Assembly (NCBI RefSeq): GCF_002161355.1
Contig: NZ_NFHL01000008.1
Location: 1 to 64,000 of the forward strand
Direction of reading: 5' to 3'
DNA length: 64,000 nucleotides
Origin: Lachnoclostridium sp. An76
GTDB lineage: Bacteria > Bacillota > Clostridia > Lachnospirales > Lachnospiraceae
This document shows positions 44,444 through 53,283 of the stretch, one piece after another (positions within the stretch are counted from its first letter, which is position 1; the number at the start of each line of letters is the position of its first letter). The notes under the pieces were generated by a model. The model saw nothing but the letters and a program-made list of their open reading frames with translations, did not search any database and was not told the origin of the DNA. Made by a program: the position numbers and the translations under genes.

Positions 44444-47400
44444 ATGAGCATATATGACCTTACATCCTATGAAGTGATACAGGATAAGGACCTTGCGGAC
44501 CTGAAATCCCGCGGCGTGCTGCTGCGGCACAAAAAGAGCGGGGCAAGAGTCCTTCTTATGGAAAATGACGACGAGAACAAGGTGTTTGCCATCGGCTTCC
44601 GGACACCGCCCTCAGACAGCACGGGAGTGCCGCATATCATGGAGCATTCTGTGCTCTGTGGGTCAAGGGAGTTCCCGGTGAAGGATCCGTTCGTGGAGCT
44701 GGTGAAAGGTTCACTGAACACATTTTTAAATGCCATGACTTACCCGGATAAGACGGTGTACCCGGTGGCAAGCTGCAATGACAAGGATTTCCAGAACCTG
44801 ATGCATGTGTATATGGATGCGGTGTTTTATCCGAACATCTATCAGAGCGACAAGACATTCCGCCAGGAGGGATGGAGTTATAAGCTGGACAGTGCGGACG
44901 CGGACCTGGAGATCAGCGGCGTGGTCTACAATGAGATGAAGGGAGCGTTCTCCTCGCCGGAGGGCGTGCTGGACCGGGTGATCCTGAACTCTCTTTTCCC
45001 GGATACTTCCTATGCAAATGAGTCCGGCGGTGATCCTGAGGTGATCCCGGAGCTGACCTATGAGCAGTTCCTTGATTTCCACAGGAAATATTATCATCCG
45101 TCCAACAGCTATATCTATCTCTACGGGGACATGGATATGGAAGAAAAGCTGCGGTGGCTGGATGAGAAATATCTGTCAGACTTTGACCAGATCCAGGTGG
45201 ATTCCCAGATCCGGTATCAGGAGCCATTCACAGAGATGAAGGAGATTGTCCAGGAATATTCCATAGCAAGCGATGAAAATGAGGCGGATAATACCTACCT
45301 TTCGTACAATAAGGTGATCGGTACTTCTCTGGATGAAAAGCTGTATCTGGCGTTCCAGATCCTGGATTATGCGCTCCTGTCAGCGCCCGGCGCTCCTCTG
45401 AAAAAAGCGCTCCTTGATGCGGGGATCGGAAAGGATATCATGGGCTCTTATGACAATGGGGTCTATCAGCCGATCTTCTCTGTGATCTCGAAGAATGCGA
45501 ACATGGAGCAGAAAGAAGATTTTATCCGTGTGATCGAAGAGACACTGCGGGGGATCGCGGACAACGGCATCGATCAGAAGGCGCTGCGCGCGGGGATCAA
45601 TTACTATGAATTCCGTTTCCGTGAGGCGGATTTCGGCAATTACCCGAGGGGGCTGATGTACGGGCTCCAGCTCTTTGACAGCTGGCTCTATGATGAAGAG
45701 AAGCCATTTATCCATATGGAAGCGATCCCGACTTTTGAATTCTTAAAAGAGCAGGTGGATACCGGTTACTTTGAGGGGCTGATCCGCACATATCTGCTGG
45801 ACAACCCGCACGGAGCTGTGGTGATCATCCGCCCGGAAAAAGGGCGTACCGCCCGTATGGACAAGGAGCTGGCAGACAGGCTGAAAGCGTATAAAGAGAG
45901 CCTGTCCGCAGAAGAGGTGGAAGCTCTCGTGCAGGCAACGGAAGACCTGGAAGCATATCAGGAAGAGGAGTCCGCGCCGGAGGACCTGGCGAAGATCCCG
46001 GTGCTCAGGAGAGAGGACATTTCCAGAGAGACCGCGCCAATCTATAATACGGAGATGGATGCGGACGGAGTGAAGATGGTGCATCACAATGTGGAGACGA
46101 ACGGCATCGGATACGCGACGCTCATGTTCGACCTGTCCGGCATTGCGGAAGACAAGCTTCCCTATGTGGGCATCCTCCAGAGCGTGCTCGGCATCATTGA
46201 CACAACGAATTATGAATACGGCGCGCTGTTTAACGAGATCAACGTCCACACCGGCGGGATCGGCACATCACTGGAGCTGTACCCGGATGTTACAAGGGTA
46301 AAAGAAAAAGAATTCCGCGCCACGTTTGAGATGAAGGGAAAGGCGCTGTACCCGAAGATGGACGTGCTCTTCTCTATGATGCGGGAAATCCTGATGGAGT
46401 CAAAGCTGGATGACGAAAAGCGGTTAAAAGAAATCATCGCCATGCTCCGGTCCAGGCTCCAGATGTCCTTCCTCTCCTCGGGGCATACGACGGCTGCGCT
46501 GCGCGCCCTGTCATACACGTCGCCCATCGCCAAGTTCAAGGACGATACGGACGGCATCGGATTTTATGAAGTGGTGAAAGCGATCGAAGAAGATTTCGAC
46601 GGACATAAGGAAGAGCTGATCCGGAACCTGAAAGAAATTTCCGCGAAGATCTTCCGCGCGGACAACCTGATGGTCAGCTACACGTCCGCGGAGCAGGGGC
46701 TGGAACCGATGCTGGCGGCGTTCGGCGCGGTGAGGGACAGCCTGAATGACCACTCCGGGACAGAGGCGGCAGCAGGTTTACGGACAGGAGAAGGCGTGCA
46801 GGCGGGAGAAGGTGTGCACGCGGGAGAAGGTGCCCGGACAGGAGACTTGCAGGCGGCAGCAGACGTAGATCCGGAGACTGCGTGCGTGATCCACTGCAGG
46901 AAGCGCAATGAGGGATTTAAGACCTCTTCCAAAGTACAGTACGTTGCAAGAGCCGGTAATTTCATCGACGGCGGCGCGGAATACACCGGGGCGCTGCAGA
47001 TCCTGAAAGTGATCTTAAGCTATGATTACCTCTGGCAGAACATCCGCGTCAAAGGCGGCGCCTACGGCTGCATGAGTAATTTCAACCGCATCGGAGAGGG
47101 ATACCTGATCTCCTACCGTGACCCGAATCTGGAGAAAACCATGGAGATTTATGAGGGCGTTGTGGACTACCTGGAGAATTTCAATGTAGATGACCGCGAC
47201 ATGAACAAATTCATCATCGGCACCATCAGCAATATCGACCGCCCCATGAACCCGGCGGCAAAAGGCAGCCGCTCCATGAACCTGTACATGAACCACGTGA
47301 CAGAAGAAATGATACGGGAAGAAAGAGAACAGATCCTGACAGCAGGACAGAGCGACATCCGTGCGCTTTCAAAAGTGCTCAGGGCAATGCTGGACGCGGA

Positions 47401-47479
47401 ACAGATCTGCGTCATCGGAAGCGAAGAAAAAATCGAAGAATGCAGAGAAATGTTTGGGGAAGTGAGGACATTAAGCTAA
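44444..47479 (+). CDS. M16C zinc metallopeptidase (presequence-protease/falcilysin type)
   Basis: A 1011-residue cytoplasmic peptidase made of two M16 halves. The inverted zinc motif HxxEH is in HIMEHSVLCGS (H64, E67, H68), and the downstream zinc Glu lies in VVYNEMKGAFSSPEG. The second half is non-catalytic, with the conserved VKGGAYGCMSNF close to the C-terminus. Such enzymes enclose and degrade short peptides. An unusual Gly/Glu-rich insert near 46779-46850 (RTGEGVQAGEGVHAGEGART) is made of three to four imperfect repeats. ATG 44444 has AGGAG eight bases upstream. era follows after 54 bases. Confidence 0.94.
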   Translation: MSIYDLTSYEVIQDKDLADLKSRGVLLRHKKSGARVLLMENDDENKVFAIGFRTPPSDSTGVPHIMEHSVLCGSREFPVKDPFVELVKGSLNTFLNAMTYPDKTVYPVASCNDKDFQNLMHVYMDAVFYPNIYQSDKTFRQEGWSYKLDSADADLEISGVVYNEMKGAFSSPEGVLDRVILNSLFPDTSYANESGGDPEVIPELTYEQFLDFHRKYYHPSNSYIYLYGDMDMEEKLRWLDEKYLSDFDQIQVDSQIRYQEPFTEMKEIVQEYSIASDENEADNTYLSYNKVIGTSLDEKLYLAFQILDYALLSAPGAPLKKALLDAGIGKDIMGSYDNGVYQPIFSVISKNANMEQKEDFIRVIEETLRGIADNGIDQKALRAGINYYEFRFREADFGNYPRGLMYGLQLFDSWLYDEEKPFIHMEAIPTFEFLKEQVDTGYFEGLIRTYLLDNPHGAVVIIRPEKGRTARMDKELADRLKAYKESLSAEEVEALVQATEDLEAYQEEESAPEDLAKIPVLRREDISRETAPIYNTEMDADGVKMVHHNVETNGIGYATLMFDLSGIAEDKLPYVGILQSVLGIIDTTNYEYGALFNEINVHTGGIGTSLELYPDVTRVKEKEFRATFEMKGKALYPKMDVLFSMMREILMESKLDDEKRLKEIIAMLRSRLQMSFLSSGHTTAALRALSYTSPIAKFKDDTDGIGFYEVVKAIEEDFDGHKEELIRNLKEISAKIFRADNLMVSYTSAEQGLEPMLAAFGAVRDSLNDHSGTEAAAGLRTGEGVQAGEGVHAGEGARTGDLQAAADVDPETACVIHCRKRNEGFKTSSKVQYVARAGNFIDGGAEYTGALQILKVILSYDYLWQNIRVKGGAYGCMSNFNRIGEGYLISYRDPNLEKTMEIYEGVVDYLENFNVDDRDMNKFIIGTISNIDRPMNPAAKGSRSMNLYMNHVTEEMIREEREQILTAGQSDIRALSKVLRAMLDAEQICVIGSEEKIEECREMFGEVRTLS

Positions 47480-47499
47480 TTGTCTGACAGCTTACCCAA

Positions 47500-47515
47500 A
47501 AGGGGTCTGACCCCT
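47500..47515. repeat. Short palindrome between the M16C gene and era
   Basis: AAGGGG (47500-47505), TCTG centre and a CCCCTT arm form a small hairpin without a T-tract. Its core GGGGTC-GACCCC is also used in the terminator at 32530. Confidence 0.6.
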
Positions 47516-47533
47516 TGCACAAAAGGAGATGCT

Positions 47534-48430
47534 ATGAACGAAAAGTACAAATCCGGCTTTGTCACACTGATCGGCAGGCCGAACGTGGGAAAATCTACAT
47601 TAATGAATCATCTGATCGGGCAGAAGATCGCGATCACATCGAATAAGCCGCAGACGACCCGCAACCGGATCCGGACGGTCCTGACAACAGAAGAAGGGCA
47701 GATCATCTTTGTGGACACGCCGGGCATCCACAAAGCGAAAAATAAGCTTGGAGAATATATGGTGAATATCGCGGAGCGTTCGCTGAATGAGGTGGATGTG
47801 GTGCTCTGGCTGGTAGAACCGTCTACGTTTATCGGCGCGGGTGAGCGGCATATCATTGACCAGCTGAAGAAGGTGAAAACGCCTGTCATCCTTGTCATCA
47901 ACAAGATCGACATGGTGAAAAAGGAGGAACTGCTCCCGGCGATCGACATGTACCGGAAGGAATATGATTTCGCTGAGATCGTGCCCGTGTCTGCGAGAAG
48001 CGGAGACAATACGGATGAGCTGGTGAAGGTGATCATGAAATATCTTCCATACGGCCCGCAGTTCTATGACGAGGATACGGTGACTGACCAGCCGGAGCGG
48101 CAGATCGTGGCGGAGCTGATCAGGGAAAAGGCGCTGCACTGCCTGAATGAAGAGATCCCCCACGGGATCGCGGTCGCTATCGACCGCATGAAGATGGAGC
48201 GAAAAGTCATGCACATTGACGCCACGATCATCTGCGAGCGGGATTCCCACAAAGGGATCATCATCGGGAAGCAGGGCGCTATGCTCAAGAAGATCGGCAG
48301 TACGGCGAGATATGAGATCGAGCGCCTGCTGGACTGCCGGGTCAACTTAAAGCTGTGGGTAAAGGTGCAGAAAAACTGGAGAGACAGCGATTACCTGATG
48401 AAGAACTTCGGATATCGGGAAGACGAATAA
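47534..48430 (+). CDS. era: GTPase Era, ribosome assembly factor
   Basis: A 298-residue GTPase of standard length that binds the 3' end of 16S rRNA during 30S maturation. The G domain shows FVTLIGRPNVGKSTLMNHLI (G1), SNKPQTTRNRI (G2), FVDTPGIHKAKNKLG (G3), NKIDMV (G4) and VSARSG (G5). A C-terminal KH domain carries the signature GIIIGKQGAMLKKIG. ATG 47534 has AAAAGGAG six bases upstream; the longer frame has no support. It probably shares a transcript with the M16C gene. Confidence 0.97.
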   Translation: MNEKYKSGFVTLIGRPNVGKSTLMNHLIGQKIAITSNKPQTTRNRIRTVLTTEEGQIIFVDTPGIHKAKNKLGEYMVNIAERSLNEVDVVLWLVEPSTFIGAGERHIIDQLKKVKTPVILVINKIDMVKKEELLPAIDMYRKEYDFAEIVPVSARSGDNTDELVKVIMKYLPYGPQFYDEDTVTDQPERQIVAELIREKALHCLNEEIPHGIAVAIDRMKMERKVMHIDATIICERDSHKGIIIGKQGAMLKKIGSTARYEIERLLDCRVNLKLWVKVQKNWRDSDYLMKNFGYREDE

Positions 48431-48485
48431 AAGAGAACGATAAAAGAGAACGAAAAAGAAGATAGAAAGTAAGGGAAAAGCCAGA

Positions 48486-48548
48486 AAATGCCGGCAGCAG
48501 AAGGCGTGACATCGAGAGTCCATGCCAGGATGCTGCCGGCATTTGATT
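48486..48548. terminator. Long hairpin between era and the DUF2812 gene
   Basis: AAATGCCGGCAGCA (48486-48499) pairs perfectly with 48531-48544 around a 31-base loop. It lies between converging genes, with modest T-runs on both sides, and is a plausible bidirectional terminator. Confidence 0.65.
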
Positions 48549-48560
48549 TACTTTACCGAT

Positions 48561-49229
48561 TTACTTTACCTTTCGGGACAAAGTGTATGCTCTTGCTATG
48601 CAGTAAAGCAGAAGAACAAGGGTAAACAGTGCAAGAGCCAGTATTAAAAGGTTCAATGCGCCGCTCCTTATCAGTGCAAACGGTGTTTCAAAAATCAGTG
48701 CAGACCAGAACTCGATCCCTTCCATCTGCCAGAGCCCGGGCGTCAGATACTGTGCTTTTATATTGAGCAGATCCTGAAGGTGAAATGGCATTGACAAAAA
48801 GCAGGAAAAGGAACAGGCGGCCAATACAAAGAGCGAGGCAAGCCATATTTTTGCCTGCCGCATATAGCGGGCGGATTTTGAGGCATCATCGGAGAAAAGC
48901 TCTTCTGATGCATTGGGGCTGATCCGCTCAAAATAGTGAGTATCCTGCTTCCAGTCTCCTTTGATGTGTCTCCATCCGGCGTCCAGAAGAAATGTAATAT
49001 ATTCCTGGAAATCCGTTCTGGTTTTAAAGCTTCGCGCGTCGCAGCGGACAAGAAATGCGTTCTCATCCGGCTCGGTTTCACCTGGTCTTAGTGCGGTGTC
49101 AGTTTTTTTAGAAATGAATTCATATCGAAAAAAACTAATCCGTTTTAATCTCCATCCCTGCCGAATGTATCTGTTGATCCAGTTCTCTTCTTTTTCAAGG
49201 TCAATAAAGGGAATATGATATTTGACCAT
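48561..49229 (-). CDS. DUF2812 membrane protein
   Basis: A 222-residue protein. The N-terminal soluble DUF2812 region (about 1-110) contains DLEKEENWINRYIRQGWRLK and YFERISPN. Two C-terminal membrane segments follow (about 128-150 and 190-215, the latter ALFTLVLLLYCIARAY). DUF2812 genes are commonly paired with a PadR-type regulator, as here, where padR lies 105 bases upstream in the same direction. The function is unknown; such pairs often respond to membrane stress or antimicrobials in Firmicutes (inference). Confidence 0.85.
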   Translation of the reverse strand: MVKYHIPFIDLEKEENWINRYIRQGWRLKRISFFRYEFISKKTDTALRPGETEPDENAFLVRCDARSFKTRTDFQEYITFLLDAGWRHIKGDWKQDTHYFERISPNASEELFSDDASKSARYMRQAKIWLASLFVLAACSFSCFLSMPFHLQDLLNIKAQYLTPGLWQMEGIEFWSALIFETPFALIRSGALNLLILALALFTLVLLLYCIARAYTLSRKVK

Positions 49230-49334
49230 AATCTTGCCTTCTCCTTCCTTTTTCCAAACTCATATTTGAATTCCGGCTGCAGGACGCAGCAGGTAAACGT
49301 AAATCATCATGAAAAAGTATAAAAATATTATGTG

Positions 49335-49646
49335 TTACAGGTTCAGCCTGTCGGCAACACCGGCGAGATATCTCAGACGCTCTGCTTCTGAATGGAGGAC
49401 TTCCCGGCCTAAAGGGGTCGTCTGGTACAGTTTGCGTCTTTTGTCCGGACCGGGGACGGGAGTGATGAGTCCTTGTGATTGGAGATTCTCGAGAGCTCCG
49501 TACATCGTTCCGGCGGCGACCCGTACTTTTCCGGAACTGAGATTTTCTATCTTCTGCATGACTGCGTATCCGTGTCCGGGAACCAGCAGTGCTGTTAATA
49601 TATAGAATGTGGTTTCCGTGAGCGGCAGATATTTATTTCTGTTCAT
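49335..49646 (-). CDS. PadR family transcriptional regulator
   Basis: A 103-residue winged-helix regulator. The PadR core is YLPLTETTFYILTALLVPGH, then GYAVMQKIENLSSGKVRVA and GTMYGALENLQSQGLI, then DKRRKLYQTTPLGREVL. It lacks a long C-terminal helix, so it is a short PadR-s2 type. The start is placed at 49646 (MNRNKYLPL) with GGAG upstream. A perfect 23-bp palindrome beyond its promoter is a likely operator, and DUF2812 is the probable target gene. Confidence 0.92.
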   Translation of the reverse strand: MNRNKYLPLTETTFYILTALLVPGHGYAVMQKIENLSSGKVRVAAGTMYGALENLQSQGLITPVPGPDKRRKLYQTTPLGREVLHSEAERLRYLAGVADRLNL

Positions 49647-49689
49647 CGAAAACAAACTCCTCTTGTAAATACTTATCATTTAACTTTTA

Positions 49690-49718
49690 TAAATACTTTG
49701 TCCCTGCCGGGGAGTCAA
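49690..49718 (-). promoter_or_regulatory. Promoter of padR-DUF2812
   Basis: On the minus strand TTGACT (49718-49713), 17 bases, TATTTA (49695-49690). Confidence 0.6.
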
Positions 49719-49734
49719 AGATATATACAGCACA

Positions 49735-49757
49735 AATATACAGTTCAACTGTATATT
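49735..49757 (-). promoter_or_regulatory. Candidate PadR operator (perfect palindrome)
   Basis: Arms AATATACAGTT (49735-49745) and AACTGTATATT (49747-49757) are perfectly complementary around one base. A further TATACAG half-site occurs at about 49723-49731, nearer the promoter. AT-rich TATACAG/CTGTATA symmetry suits PadR-type binding. The site ends 12 bases from the IS4 left end. Confidence 0.6.
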
Positions 49758-49769
49758 GTAACTATATAA

Positions 49770-51355
49770 CTAAGACTTCCCATACCTGAAATGGGCTTCG
49801 CTCCTTGAAAATTCAATATTTCAGCTGACAAAATAGTGATTTATGCCCCTATAGCCTCAGGATGGAGTGCGTTACGCAGATATTTCGGCAGTCTTGCTTC
49901 AAAATCAGCAGTAAAAGCTGTCAATTGCTCATCGCTGAGTTTTAAGATTTCCTGAAGGCTTGCCATCAAGGCATCCATTAGGATGCCAAGTGATCTATGG
50001 AAAGTAATGTCCGCCATTTCATCAACAAGGAAAAAGAACAATTCGCCAAGCGTCCTCTGATCTTCATTTTGGCGCTGTTCCATTGCGAGTAACATGTATC
50101 TGGTAAACACGATAGCTACGTGAGCTGTCAGTGCATCATAGGATAAGCTGCGGCATTCTCCAATCAGATTCAGCATAGATTTGCAGGTCTTGAAGAAAAC
50201 CTCAATCTGCCAGCGCTTTCCATAAACACGGATAATCTCTTCTTCGGAAAGGGTCGTATCTGTACAGATAAAAGCAAGCCAGTCCTTGCGATTTGCTTTA
50301 TTCCTTACGCAAACGATTTTCGCCGGAATAGGATTCTCTTTTCCTACCATGACGTCAACAGAAAGCAGATACTTTGATCTGCCACGGCGTTTTTTGTTCC
50401 TGGAATAGATCTCTTTGATATTCAGCTGTTCACCACAGTATGAATACTTGATGCGGCTGCTTTTCTTGAGCATAGCAATCACATCCATCCCCTTTGAATG
50501 GATGGCTGTGATCTGTGCCGGGTTGGAAAACCAGGAATCAAAAAGGACATAATCAGCCTTTAGTCCTGCACTGAGAGCAGTATCCAACAAGGCCATCATT
50601 GCTTCAGGTGCTTTTGTCTGGGCAAGCTTGCGCCTTTTTCCTGCAATGGTTCTGTTATCAAAGTTCTTTACCGGACCGATAATATTTGCTTCTTTTGCAG
50701 ATGCTAACAGACAGCTGTTTACCGGGATCAGTGTATTTCCGTCACTCCAGCTTAATGTAAGCATCCGAAACCCTTTTTTGAAATGCATATCGGTGTGGTC
50801 GAATACTTTTGATCCCAGTTCTGTTTTCTTGCAGCTGGTTCGACTAAAAAGGCTGTCATCAACAATGAACACATTTTTCCTGCTATCGTCCGTTAGATCT
50901 TTGAGATCATTATTGACGATATCAGCAGCCAGAAGAGAAGTAAAACGGAGCCAGTTTGTTTTTGCCGAATTTAGGAACCGATAAAAAGTGTTCTTTGAAA
51001 AATCTTCCTTAAAAGAGCCAGTTCGTTGCTGCATATACATGCTTCTTCCGACAAAAATGTTGCTGAGCTTGTAGCGGAGCAGAGAAACAGGTGAAACACC
51101 TTTTTCTTTCATCCCATTGCATTTGGCGAGAAGCTTGCCGACATGATGCCTGGAAAAAAATCTCTGAACACAATCAATTAACTCGTTCTCATCGCAATAG
51201 TTTTGTGGTATACTGGACATGGCATAAATCTCCTTTGTATAGATGGTTTTTCGTCAATTCCATTATACCAAACGGGACAGGTTTATGCCTTTTTTATTGG
51301 CTGAAATATTGAATTTTCAAGGTTCAACACACCGTATTGGTGTGGGAAGTTTTAG
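49770..51355. mobile_element. IS4-family insertion sequence
   Basis: The element carries one transposase gene on the minus strand. The ends are inverted: the outer ACTTCCCAyACC near 49775 matches inverted GGTGTGGGAAGT ending at 51350, and the inner 22-bp repeat TTGAAAATTCAATATTTCAG region (about 49808-49829) matches its complement at about 51299-51321. Between the blocks each end has a small hairpin (CCCAT-ATGGG left, CACACC-GGTGTG right). The exact outer borders and target duplication are not resolved. It is inserted just upstream of the padR operator. Confidence 0.85.
49841..51220 (-). CDS. IS4-family DDE transposase
   Basis: A 459-residue transposase, full length for the family. Catalytic acids are visible as Asp in FIVDDSLFSRTSCKK, Asp in YVLFDSWFSNP and Glu in the YREK-type block YGKRWQIEVFFKTCKSML. 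There are no internal stops, so the element may be active. It fills nearly the whole IS. Confidence 0.93.
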   Translation of the reverse strand: MSSIPQNYCDENELIDCVQRFFSRHHVGKLLAKCNGMKEKGVSPVSLLRYKLSNIFVGRSMYMQQRTGSFKEDFSKNTFYRFLNSAKTNWLRFTSLLAADIVNNDLKDLTDDSRKNVFIVDDSLFSRTSCKKTELGSKVFDHTDMHFKKGFRMLTLSWSDGNTLIPVNSCLLASAKEANIIGPVKNFDNRTIAGKRRKLAQTKAPEAMMALLDTALSAGLKADYVLFDSWFSNPAQITAIHSKGMDVIAMLKKSSRIKYSYCGEQLNIKEIYSRNKKRRGRSKYLLSVDVMVGKENPIPAKIVCVRNKANRKDWLAFICTDTTLSEEEIIRVYGKRWQIEVFFKTCKSMLNLIGECRSLSYDALTAHVAIVFTRYMLLAMEQRQNEDQRTLGELFFFLVDEMADITFHRSLGILMDALMASLQEILKLSDEQLTAFTADFEARLPKYLRNALHPEAIGA

Positions 51356-51426
51356 TAACTTATTTTTTCTTAGAAATTCATTGGCATATGGCAGGCAAAT
51401 ATATTTTTACCGTTTAAAACTGGTAA
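51356..51426 (+). other. Short host or relic sequence between IS4 and ISLre2
   Basis: About 70 AT-rich bases without a gene. It is the piece of original target between the two elements. Confidence 0.5.
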
Positions 51427-51435
51427 CTGTCAAAG
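51427..51435 (+). repeat. Target-site duplication, left copy
   Basis: CTGTCAAAG directly before the ISLre2 left inverted repeat; the identical 9 bases follow the right end at 53117-53125. Confidence 0.85.
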
Positions 51436-53116
51436 GTTAGTGTATAATTATTATTGGCAAAAATAGGAATTATTCCTAAATAAAAAGGGAAGCAGAGAAA
51501 ATCCCCACTTCCCAATCATACAGTTTTTCTTTATGATGTTAGTTGCGAACAAAACACGTAAAGGAGACTGTATGATGAAATCTATTGTAGAAGAAAAAAT
51601 GGTATCTTTCAAGGTGCTGGAGCAGAAAGTTTTTTCCTATGTTTGCGAGTTGGGTAGGATGATCACCCAGATCATTCTGGAAAACTATGATGACGAACTG
51701 GCAAAAGAGAGAGATAAAAAGGCTTACAGGAACAAAGGCAAACGGGAAACCTCGATCAAAACTGTATATGGGGAAGTGACCTATTCCAGAAGAGTTTACC
51801 GGACAGAACAAGAGGACGGAAGGACCGCCCACATCTATCTTCTGGATCAGGCGATGCAGATGGAGAAGATTGGGCTGATCTCTACGAACCTTGCAGAAAA
51901 GATTGCCCTTACAGTAACAGAATCCCCTTATCGTGTCAGCGCAGATATAATAAGTGATACCTGCGGGCAGACGATCAGCCATGGGGGTGTCTGGAACCTG
52001 ATCCAACAGCTGGGAGAACGGATCAGCGAAGAGGAGGAATACGCGGTACAGCAGATGGAAGCAGATCTGGCGGAAGGGAAAAGAGCAGTTGGTATTCTTT
52101 TTGAGGAGATGGATGGTGTGTGGCTGCGGATGCAGGATTCCACGCATAGAAAGGCACCGAAGCAGGAAATGAAGGTTTTCACGATGTATGAAGGGTGGGA
52201 TTCGGATAACCCGAAAAGGAGCAGCCTTGTGAACAAGAAGATGCTGGCGGGGATGGAGAAAAGCGGTCAGTTCCATCAAAAACGGGAAGCACTGATTGAA
52301 AAGATCTATGATGCAGATGAGATCGGTCAGCGTATCCTGAACGGAGATGGAGGAAGCTGGATCAAAGAGGCCTATGACCCGGAGGTTATCTTCCAACTGG
52401 ATCGGTTCCATATTTATAAGGAGATTAAAAAGAATATCCGGGATGTAGAAGCTCAGGAACGGATCAAAGAGCTCCTGGAGCAGAAGAAAGTAGAGGAGAT
52501 GCTGGAATATATCCAGGTCTATGCAGACAGCATAGAGAGTGATGATCCGAAAGATAAGGGGAGCAAAAATGCAAGGGAATTATACAAATATCTGTGGAAT
52601 AACCGGGAGGGGCTGATTCCATACCAGGAAAGGGGAATTGAGTTGCCTGACGCACCAGAAGGGATCATATATAAAAACATGGGAGTGCAGGAGAACCAGA
52701 ACTGTACGGTGGTCACAATGCGGATGAAGCATCGGAGGATGAGATGGTCCGTACAAGGGGCAAATAACATGGCAAAAGCCCTGTATCGGAAGGAGAACAG
52801 GGAACTGATCGATACGATCGAACGGTATACAGATGGACTGATATTCACGATGCAGATGGAGGAAATCGTCAAAACGCTGAGTGCTGCGAAAGCACCGAAG
52901 AAAGACGGGAAAGGGAATCCGTATATAGATGCCATCACACATCATATGCCACTCCTGGATGCAATGCGGACAGCATCAAGAAGAGCTTTTGAAAAAGCCT
53001 TCTGTTAAAAGAAAGAAAGGTGAGCGGAAAAAATCCAGGGAAAATTATCTGAAAATAGCAGAAATAAACTGACATCAACAAATAAGAAAAAGTGCCAACG
53101 ATTACTTGACACATAC
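51436..53116 (+). mobile_element. ISLre2-family insertion sequence
   Basis: A complete element of 1681 bp. The terminal inverted repeats are imperfect (about 16 of 24 match): the left begins GTTAGTGTATAATTATTATT and the right, read inward, begins GTATGTGTCAAGTAATCG. Both end in TTGGCA. It is flanked by perfect 9-bp direct repeats CTGTCAAAG, as expected for this family. Intact ends and target duplication point to a fairly recent insertion. Confidence 0.9.
51572..53008 (+). CDS. ISLre2-family transposase (UPF0236)
   Basis: A 478-residue transposase. Family marks are VYGEVTYSRRVYRTEQEDG, then GQTISHGGVWNLIQQLGERI, VGILFEEMDGVWLRMQ (acidic catalytic candidates), INGDGG-like LNGDGGSWIKEAYDP, and FQLDRFHIYKEIKK. 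The C-terminus carries RMKHRRMRWSVQGANNMAK. ATG 51572 has AAAGGAG five bases upstream. The frame is intact. Confidence 0.93.
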   Translation: MMKSIVEEKMVSFKVLEQKVFSYVCELGRMITQIILENYDDELAKERDKKAYRNKGKRETSIKTVYGEVTYSRRVYRTEQEDGRTAHIYLLDQAMQMEKIGLISTNLAEKIALTVTESPYRVSADIISDTCGQTISHGGVWNLIQQLGERISEEEEYAVQQMEADLAEGKRAVGILFEEMDGVWLRMQDSTHRKAPKQEMKVFTMYEGWDSDNPKRSSLVNKKMLAGMEKSGQFHQKREALIEKIYDADEIGQRILNGDGGSWIKEAYDPEVIFQLDRFHIYKEIKKNIRDVEAQERIKELLEQKKVEEMLEYIQVYADSIESDDPKDKGSKNARELYKYLWNNREGLIPYQERGIELPDAPEGIIYKNMGVQENQNCTVVTMRMKHRRMRWSVQGANNMAKALYRKENRELIDTIERYTDGLIFTMQMEEIVKTLSAAKAPKKDGKGNPYIDAITHHMPLLDAMRTASRRAFEKAFC

Positions 53117-53125
53117 CTGTCAAAG
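53117..53125 (+). repeat. Target-site duplication, right copy
   Basis: CTGTCAAAG immediately after the ISLre2 right end, identical to 51427-51435. Confidence 0.85.
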
Positions 53126-53283
53126 TTAGTTGTGAATCTCTGCCAGATATGATATTATAATTACGTGGTGAACAAAGTTTTCTTGGAGTACTGCATTCTG
53201 CGGAGCCCAGCGGACTCCGATGCGTTTCAGAGCGGACGCTGTGCGGAGCATAACGGACGCCCTGAATCGCCTATTATAGTCAG

